This document shows positions 5,622-10,562 of a stretch of DNA of 10,562 nt, piece after piece. Both the position numbers and the translations under genes were made by a program. The first letter of the stretch is position 1. Each line of letters starts with the position of its first letter. A model generated the notes under the pieces. It did no database searches. It was not told the DNA's origin and saw nothing but the letters and a program-made list of their open reading frames with translations. The stretch is from Candidatus Omnitrophota bacterium (GTDB lineage Bacteria > Omnitrophota > Gorgyraeia > Zapsychrales > Fredricksoniimonadaceae), in the NCBI GenBank assembly GCA_016196515.1, contig JACPXN010000129.1, positions 1-10,562 on the forward strand, in the 5' to 3' direction.

Positions 5622-6821
5622 ATGAAATTTATTATCTTAGTTCCTGACGGCGCGGCGGATGAGCCCTGCGCTCAACTCGACGGCAAGACGCCCCTGGAAG
5701 CCGCCCGTACCGCCCACATGGACGATATGGCCCACAACGGTTTGTGCGGGCTCGTCAAGACCATTCCCGACGGTTTGGCGCCGGGATCGGATGTTGGTAA
5801 TTTGGCCCTCTTGGGCTATGACCCACAGGTCAATTTTTCCGGACGGGCACCTCTGGAAGCCGCGAACATGGGTGTCATCCTTAAAACGGACGAGGTGGCG
5901 TTCCGCTGCAATTTGGTCACTGTCATTGATGGGATCATGACCGATTACAGCGCGGGACATATTGATTCCGAGGAGGCGCGCAATCTCATTGAGGACCTGC
6001 AGCGGGCCATTGACTGGCCGGACGTGCGTTTTTACGCGGGAAAGGGTTACCGGCATTTGATGGTCATTAAAAGTTTGAACGTCCAAAAATTGGCCGCGAT
6101 CAAGACCATACCGCCGCACGATATTCCGGGCCAGCCCATCGCCGGCCATTTGCCGTCGGGTCCGCAAAGTGAGGTCCTGTTGACCTTGATGGAGAAATCC
6201 AGAAAGATCTTGGAAGGGCATCAGATCAACAAGGTCCGCGCGGACCTCAAAGACAGCCCGGCCAATCAGATCTGGCTTTGGGGTCAGGGGCTTAAACCAA
6301 ATTTGCCGTTGTTTAAGGAGCGCTGGAATTTGACCGGCGCGGTGATCTCGGCGGTGGACTTGGTCAACGGCATCGGCCGCCTGGCCGGTTTGAAAGTGAT
6401 CTTTGTGCCCGGGGCCAACGGCTATTACGACACCAATTACAAGGGAAAAGCCGAATACGCGCTGGATGCCCTGAAAGACCATGATTTTGTTTATGTGCAC
6501 GTGGAAGCCACCGACGAGGCCGGACACAACGGCGATCTGAAGATGAAGATGGAAAGCATCGAACGTTTTGACCGGGACGTGGTCGGTACGATCTTAAACC
6601 GTTACGGCCAGAACGATGACGCGCGTATTCTAGTACTCCCTGACCATCCGACCCCGGTGGCCAAACGGACCCACACATCAGCCCCTGTGCCGTTCGTGAT
6701 GTTCGGCCGCGGCATTAAGCCCAATGGGGCGGCCCAATACGGAGAAACAGCCGCGGCCAAAAACGGATTGAAATTCCAAAGCGGCCAGGAGATGATGCGG
6801 TATTTTTTAAAAATGACGTAG
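5622..6821 (+). CDS. apgM: ApgM-type phosphoglycerate mutase family protein; candidate homoserine kinase
   Basis: A 399-residue alkaline-phosphatase-superfamily protein of the archaeal-type, cofactor-independent phosphoglycerate mutase (ApgM) family. Likely metal and active-site residues are visible: Asp9 (LVPDGAAD), nucleophile Ser56 in GSDVGN, Asp298/His302 in DEAGHNGD, Asp341-His342 in LPDHPTPVAKRTH, and His351. The orthodox role is interconversion of 3- and 2-phosphoglycerate. A bacterial subset of this family has been proposed as a homoserine kinase because it occurs beside hom and thrC in genomes lacking ThrB. This gene sits between thrC/coaB and lysC and no ThrB is present here, so that role is favoured but not proven. 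ATG 5622 is chosen over GTG 5613 because the family starts at MKFIILVPDG and a ribosome-binding-like site ends at 5616. Its TAG stop lies within a palindromic repeat. Confidence 0.88.
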   Translation: MKFIILVPDGAADEPCAQLDGKTPLEAARTAHMDDMAHNGLCGLVKTIPDGLAPGSDVGNLALLGYDPQVNFSGRAPLEAANMGVILKTDEVAFRCNLVTVIDGIMTDYSAGHIDSEEARNLIEDLQRAIDWPDVRFYAGKGYRHLMVIKSLNVQKLAAIKTIPPHDIPGQPIAGHLPSGPQSEVLLTLMEKSRKILEGHQINKVRADLKDSPANQIWLWGQGLKPNLPLFKERWNLTGAVISAVDLVNGIGRLAGLKVIFVPGANGYYDTNYKGKAEYALDALKDHDFVYVHVEATDEAGHNGDLKMKMESIERFDRDVVGTILNRYGQNDDARILVLPDHPTPVAKRTHTSAPVPFVMFGRGIKPNGAAQYGETAAAKNGLKFQSGQEMMRYFLKMT

Positions 6822-6844
6822 GGGCGATCAGTGATCGCCCGTAC
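6818..6844. repeat. GTAGGGGC-type palindromic repeat at the apgM stop codon
   Basis: The arms GGGCGATCA (6822-6830) and TGATCGCCC (6832-6840) pair perfectly around a single base, flanked by GTA and TAC (6818-6820/6842-6844). The TAG at 6819-6821 is the apgM stop. The remaining gap to lysC is 17 bases. No T-run follows, so it is not a typical terminator. Confidence 0.75.
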
Positions 6845-6861
6845 ATGCGAGAGTTATTGAT

Positions 6862-8085
6862 ATGGAAAAAGAGATCGTTGTCCAGAAATTCGGCGGGTCT
6901 TCGGTGGCTGATATCCAACGCATCAAGAACGTAGCCAACCGGGTCGTCTCCTATAAGGACAAACATACCGATGTCGCGGTCGTTGTCTCCGCGTTGGGGG
7001 ACACGACGGATGAACTGGAGTCGCTGGCGTTCCAATTGAGCAAAGATCCGCCTGAACGCGAGATGGACATGCTGTTGTCCACCGGCGAACAGATCTCCTG
7101 CGCCCTTCTGGCCATGGCCATCAAGGAATTGGGGCATGACGCCATTTCCTATACGGGCCGGCAGGTGGGCATCAAGACGGACAAGACGCATACCAAGGCG
7201 CGCATCATCACCATCAACGACAAACGTATCCGCAGGGCCTTCAAGGACAATAAGATCGTCATCGTGGCCGGTTATCAGGGCGTTACGTCCCAGGATGACA
7301 TTACGACCCTGGGGCGCGGCGGTTCGGATTTGACCGCGGTGGCGCTGGCCAAGGCGTTGAGGGCGAAAGTGTGCGAGATCTACACCGACGTGGACGGCAT
7401 TTATACCACTGACCCGCGTATTGTGCCCGAGGCCCGCAAGATCAAACAGATCACGTTCGATGAGATGCTGGAAATGGCTTTTTTGGGCGCGCAAGTCATG
7501 CAGGCGCGTTCCATCGAGGTGGCCAAACGTTTCAACATTCCCTTACACGTTCGTTCGAGTTTTTCAAAGGAGGAAGGGACCATGATCGTCAAAGAAACCG
7601 AGAAAATGGAAGAGATCGCCGTGCGGGGGATCACCTGCAATAAGGGCGAGGCCAAGATCACCATTTGTTTTGTTCCGGACAAGCCGGGCATCGCGGCAAA
7701 AATATTCACAGAGATCTCCAAAAGCGGCATTAACGTGGACACGATCGTCCAGAACGTGCCGCACGACCGGTTATCCGATATTTCTTTCACCGTGCCCAAG
7801 ACAGATCTTAGCAAGACGATCAGGGTGACCACAGCCATCGGCAAAAAGATCGGTGCCGGGGAAATCTTGGAGGACAGGAACATCGCCCGCGTTTCTCTGG
7901 TCGGGTCCGGCATGCGTTCGCACAGCGGTATCGCGGCCAGGATGTTCAAGGCATTGGCGGACAACGCCATCAACATCGAGATGATCTCTACGTCCGAGAT
8001 CAGCGTATCTTGTATCATCCAGCAGGATTTGGCGGACAAGGCGGTCAGATCCCTGCACAAGGCGTTCAAATTAGAGGCCATTTAA
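6862..8085 (+). CDS. lysC: Aspartate kinase
   Basis: A 407-residue monofunctional aspartokinase that phosphorylates aspartate, the first step toward lysine, threonine and methionine. The kinase domain carries KFGGSS (residues 9-14), LSTGEQISCALLA (72-84), GRGGSD (151-156) and TDVDGIYTTDPR (175-186). Two C-terminal ACT domains follow at about 262-335 (ICFVPDKPGIAAKIFTEI) and 342-407 (LVGSGMRSHSGIAARMF). These are the usual site of lysine or threonine feedback inhibition; which ligand applies here cannot be read from the sequence. Length is normal for the class. The start at ATG 6862 matches the family's N-terminus, but the upstream sequence has only a weak GAGAG (6849-6853) as ribosome-binding site. 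The TAA stop overlaps the cimA ATG by one base. Confidence 0.96.
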   Translation: MEKEIVVQKFGGSSVADIQRIKNVANRVVSYKDKHTDVAVVVSALGDTTDELESLAFQLSKDPPEREMDMLLSTGEQISCALLAMAIKELGHDAISYTGRQVGIKTDKTHTKARIITINDKRIRRAFKDNKIVIVAGYQGVTSQDDITTLGRGGSDLTAVALAKALRAKVCEIYTDVDGIYTTDPRIVPEARKIKQITFDEMLEMAFLGAQVMQARSIEVAKRFNIPLHVRSSFSKEEGTMIVKETEKMEEIAVRGITCNKGEAKITICFVPDKPGIAAKIFTEISKSGINVDTIVQNVPHDRLSDISFTVPKTDLSKTIRVTTAIGKKIGAGEILEDRNIARVSLVGSGMRSHSGIAARMFKALADNAINIEMISTSEISVSCIIQQDLADKAVRSLHKAFKLEAI

Positions 8086-9653
8086 TGTCCAAAGTCGTCA
8101 TCTACGATACAACCTTGCGGGACGGTTCGCAGACCGAGGGTGTGTCTTATACTGTCAGCGACAAGGTTAAGATCACCGAGAAGCTTGATGATCTGGGCGT
8201 GCATTACATCGAAGGCGGGTGGCCGGGCTCTAACCCCAAGGACAAAGAATTTTTTGAATTGATGAAGGACCGTCAGCTCAAGAACGCGGTCCTGGCCTCG
8301 TTCGGTTCCACGCGCCGGGCTAACGTGCGGCCCCAGGAGGACAACAATCTCAAAGAACTGGTCGCTTCCCAAACCAGGACCGTGACCATTTTCGGCAAGT
8401 CATGGGATCTGCACGTCACCGATGTCATCAAGACCACCTTGGCCGAGAATTTGAAGATGATCGAAGAAAGCGTGGCATTCCTCAAAAGCCACAAGCGGGA
8501 AGTGTTTTATGACGCCGAGCATTTTTTCGACGGGTATAAACACAATCCAGCCTATGCTTTGAAGACCGTTTTGGCCGCGCAAAGAGCCAAGGCCGACTGC
8601 ATCATCTTGTGCGATACCAACGGCGGTACCTTGCCCGAAGAAGTGACCAAGATCGTCAAAGAGGTCAGAAAGAAAGTCACCACACCACTGGGGATCCATA
8701 CTCATAATGATATGGACCTGGCGGTGGCCAACACCTTGGCCGCCCTCAATGCCGGGTGTGTGCAGGCGCAAGGGACGTTCAATGGTTTGGGTGAGCGCTG
8801 CGGCAACGCGGACTTGTGCACCGTCATCGCTATTTTACACACCAAGATGAAAAAAAGATCCATTCCGGAAAACAAGATCAAACATTTGATGGAGACCTCG
8901 TATTATTTGAGCGAAGTGAGCAATACAACACTGTCCAATAACCATGCGTTCGTGGGGCATGCGGCTTTTGCCCACAAGGGCGGGGTGCATATCGACGCCA
9001 TCCTCAAGAACCCGATGGCCTATGAACATATCGAACCGTCCATGGTCGGTAATCACCGCCGTCTTTTGACCTCCGAATTGGCGGGCAAGATGCCCATCAT
9101 CCTTAAAGCCCGAAAAATGAACATTCCTCTGGATAAAAATTCCCCGCAGGCCAAAGAACTTCTCAAAGACCTGCAGGAATATGAACATGCCGGTTATCAA
9201 TTCGAGGCCGCGGACGCGTCGTTCGAATTGTTCATGAAGCGCCGTTTGGGTCTGTACCAGCCGTTCTATCATTTAGACGGGTTTAAGGTTTTTACCGAGA
9301 AAAAACTCAATGGTGCGGTCATGGCCGGGGCCACGGTGCGTTTGAAAGTCAACGGCCATGACGAGATCGCCACCATCGAAGGCCATGGTCCTGTGGAGGT
9401 TTTGGACAAGGCCCTGCGCAGCGCTTTGAAAAAATTTTATCCGGTCCTGGAAGACATGCACCTTTCGGATTACAAAGTGCGTGTTTTGGACAGCCAAGAA
9501 GGGACCGGCGCCAAGGTGCGCGTTTTGATCGAGTCACAGGACGTCAGGGATTCCTGGACCACGGTCGGCGTGCACGAAAACGTCATCGAAGCCAGTTGGG
9601 AAGCGTTGGTCGATTCGATCGAATATAAATTGTTAAAGGATAAAAAATCGTAG
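8085..9653 (+). CDS. cimA: (R)-citramalate synthase
   Basis: A 522-residue enzyme of the isopropylmalate/citramalate synthase family. It condenses pyruvate with acetyl-CoA to (R)-citramalate, the first step of threonine-independent isoleucine synthesis. The TIM barrel begins YDTTLRDGSQTEGVSYTVSDK (Arg12, Asp13) and has the YIEGGWPGSNPKD block (41-53) typical of the CimA group rather than LeuA. It also shows CDTNGG (176-181), the metal-binding HTHND (205-209), GTFNGLGERCGNA (230-242) and HKGGVH (297-302). The C-terminal part from about residue 390 is the regulatory domain found in LeuA/CimA, usually sensing the end-product amino acid. ATG 8085 has GAGG seven bases upstream (8074-8077). The frame is open further upstream into lysC, but the protein family starts here. 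2-Isopropylmalate synthase is the alternative, less likely. Its TAG stop falls in a palindromic repeat. Confidence 0.92.
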   Translation: MSKVVIYDTTLRDGSQTEGVSYTVSDKVKITEKLDDLGVHYIEGGWPGSNPKDKEFFELMKDRQLKNAVLASFGSTRRANVRPQEDNNLKELVASQTRTVTIFGKSWDLHVTDVIKTTLAENLKMIEESVAFLKSHKREVFYDAEHFFDGYKHNPAYALKTVLAAQRAKADCIILCDTNGGTLPEEVTKIVKEVRKKVTTPLGIHTHNDMDLAVANTLAALNAGCVQAQGTFNGLGERCGNADLCTVIAILHTKMKKRSIPENKIKHLMETSYYLSEVSNTTLSNNHAFVGHAAFAHKGGVHIDAILKNPMAYEHIEPSMVGNHRRLLTSELAGKMPIILKARKMNIPLDKNSPQAKELLKDLQEYEHAGYQFEAADASFELFMKRRLGLYQPFYHLDGFKVFTEKKLNGAVMAGATVRLKVNGHDEIATIEGHGPVEVLDKALRSALKKFYPVLEDMHLSDYKVRVLDSQEGTGAKVRVLIESQDVRDSWTTVGVHENVIEASWEALVDSIEYKLLKDKKS

Positions 9654-9707
9654 GGGTTCGATTCATCGAACCCTTATGGATGAGGGCGCGATAAATCGCG
9701 CCCCTAC
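9650..9707. repeat. Double-hairpin GTAGGGG...CCCCTAC repeat between cimA and valS
   Basis: The ends GTAGGGG (9650-9656) and CCCCTAC (9701-9707) are perfect inverted repeats. Inside are two hairpins: GGGTTCGAT/ATCGAACCC (9654-9662/9665-9673, two-base loop) and GGGCGCGAT/ATCGCGCCC (9684-9692/9695-9703, two-base loop), joined by a short linker. TAG 9651-9653 is the cimA stop codon. The element fills nearly the whole gap to valS. It could dampen or protect the message, but it lacks the T-run of an intrinsic terminator. Confidence 0.82.
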
Positions 9708-9717
9708 AAGATAAATC

Positions 9718-10562
9718 ATGCCTGAATTATCCCCCCGCTACAATTTTTCTGCAACGGAAACAAAATGGCTCAAAGCGTGGAAGGACGGCAATGTGTTTCA
9801 TGCCGTTCCTGATCCAAAGAAAAAACCGTTTACCGTTGTCATTCCTCCGCCGAATGTGACCGGCATTCTGCACATGGGCCACGCATTCAACAATACCCTG
9901 CAGGACATTCTGGTCCGGTATAAGCGCATGAACGGTTTTTGTGCCCTGTGGATGCCGGGCACCGACCATGCCGGCATTGCCACCCAGAATGTTGTCGAGA
10001 AAGAATTGGCCAAAGAAAGCAAACACCGCCAGGATCTAGGCCGTACGGAATTCACAAAAAGGCTATGGGCATGGAAGCAGGAATACGGGGATACCATCAT
10101 TCATCAATTAGAAAGATTAGGGTCTTCCTGCGACTGGCCGCGCACGCGTTTTACCATGGATGAGGCCTATAGCGAGGCGGTCAAAGAGGCGTTCGTTCAT
10201 TTGTATGACAAGGGCTTGATCTATCGGGGAGAGCGTATCATCAACTGGTGTCCCCGTTGTCAAACTGCTTTGTCTGATGAAGAGGTTGAACACAAAGAAA
10301 AAAACGGCAAACTGTATCATATCCGCTATCCTTTCAAGAATGATCTTTCCAAGGGCGTTATCGTTGCCACGACCCGTCCGGAGACCATGCTGGGCGATAC
10401 CGCTGTTGCCGTCCATCCCAAGGACAAGCGTGACCGCAATGCCGTTGGCCAGGAATTGGTCCTGCCTTTGACCGGGCGGATGATCAAGGGGATCACGGAT
10501 GATTCCCTGGCCATGGGATTCGGCACCGGTGCGGTCAAGGTGACGCCAGCCCATGATCCGGA
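9718..10562 (+). CDS. valS: Valyl-tRNA synthetase (5' part; runs off the window)
   Basis: The first 281 residues of a class I aminoacyl-tRNA synthetase that charges tRNA-Val. PPPNVTGILHMGHAF (44-57) holds the HIGH-type ATP signature as HMGH (52-55). GTDHAGIATQNVVE (81-94) is a ValRS signature. NWCPRCQTALSDEEVE (176-191) leads into the editing (CP1) domain, with TTRPETMLGDTAVAVHP (218-234) and GTGAVKVTPAHDP at the window edge. The C-terminal catalytic half, KMSKS loop and anticodon domain are outside the window. ATG 9718 is the only suitable start before the conserved block, but its upstream sequence is almost all repeat and has no good ribosome-binding site. It is probably the next gene of the same transcription unit. 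Confidence 0.95.
   Translation, partial: MPELSPRYNFSATETKWLKAWKDGNVFHAVPDPKKKPFTVVIPPPNVTGILHMGHAFNNTLQDILVRYKRMNGFCALWMPGTDHAGIATQNVVEKELAKESKHRQDLGRTEFTKRLWAWKQEYGDTIIHQLERLGSSCDWPRTRFTMDEAYSEAVKEAFVHLYDKGLIYRGERIINWCPRCQTALSDEEVEHKEKNGKLYHIRYPFKNDLSKGVIVATTRPETMLGDTAVAVHPKDKRDRNAVGQELVLPLTGRMIKGITDDSLAMGFGTGAVKVTPAHDP

Noticed and set aside
5637..6527. 296-codon minus-strand frame opposite the apgM-type gene
   Set aside because: It is a shadow of a well-conserved plus-strand enzyme, with no motif of its own.
6818..6844. Possible Rho-independent terminator after the apgM-type gene
   Set aside because: The hairpin is strong but has no T-run, and lysC follows 17 bases later; it matches a repeat family instead.
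6715..7494. 259-codon minus-strand frame crossing the apgM-lysC junction
   Set aside because: It runs antisense through two clear genes and a palindromic repeat, and its sequence is low in recognisable features.
8010..8084. Upstream start for cimA inside lysC
   Set aside because: The added 25 residues are out-of-frame lysC sequence; the family begins at ATG 8085, which has a good ribosome-binding site.

Overview
The window looks like a chromosomal segment from an uncultured bacterium, most likely Omnitrophota (formerly candidate division OP3). This rests mainly on remembered resemblance: the first complete reading frame begins with a secretion signal and a 'PGxxVxLSPxFxPPxLKGxxVHPDNPFxFDFIL' head, and the second ends with a 'DPAMLEQ..N.PGFVPVIIN.QPM..L..FLG' tail. 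I associate both with a large lineage-specific protein family of that phylum. Taxonomy was not tested by a search. All genes I accept lie on the + strand.

Layout. Bases 3-131 are the end of an unidentified gene. Bases 132-362 are non-coding: a G-rich run, then an AT-rich stretch. Bases 363-1983 hold a secreted-type protein in two overlapping frames. The first is a signal peptide plus family head (363-974). The second is a JAMM/MPN metallopeptidase-like module plus family tail (961-1983). The frames look like one polypeptide split by a +1 shift near 942-955, with a palindromic repeat also inserted in the head. A promoter-like site and a clear tRNA-Pro(GGG) follow at 2013-2141, then two hairpins.

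From 2265 to the right edge runs a tightly packed probable operon: a PilZ-domain protein, homoserine dehydrogenase (hom), threonine synthase (thrC), a stand-alone phosphopantothenate-cysteine ligase-like protein (coaB), an apgM-type protein, aspartate kinase (lysC), citramalate synthase (cimA) and the start of valyl-tRNA synthetase (valS). LysC and Hom carry aspartate to homoserine (the aspartate-semialdehyde dehydrogenase step is not in the window), and ThrC finishes threonine. No GHMP-type homoserine kinase is present, so the apgM-like enzyme is a candidate for that step. CimA opens a threonine-independent route to isoleucine, so the cluster joins aspartate-family and branched-chain amino acid synthesis with the valine-charging enzyme.

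The most notable structural theme is a set of palindromic repeats placed exactly at gene ends. One element supplies the last 12 codons and stop of coaB plus a Shine-Dalgarno-like sequence for apgM. Repeats starting GTAGGGG supply the stop codons of apgM and cimA. A related palindrome sits in frame inside the secreted-protein head. In the operon, the three gaps of 40 bases or more all contain such elements; the remaining junctions overlap or are at most 21 bases.
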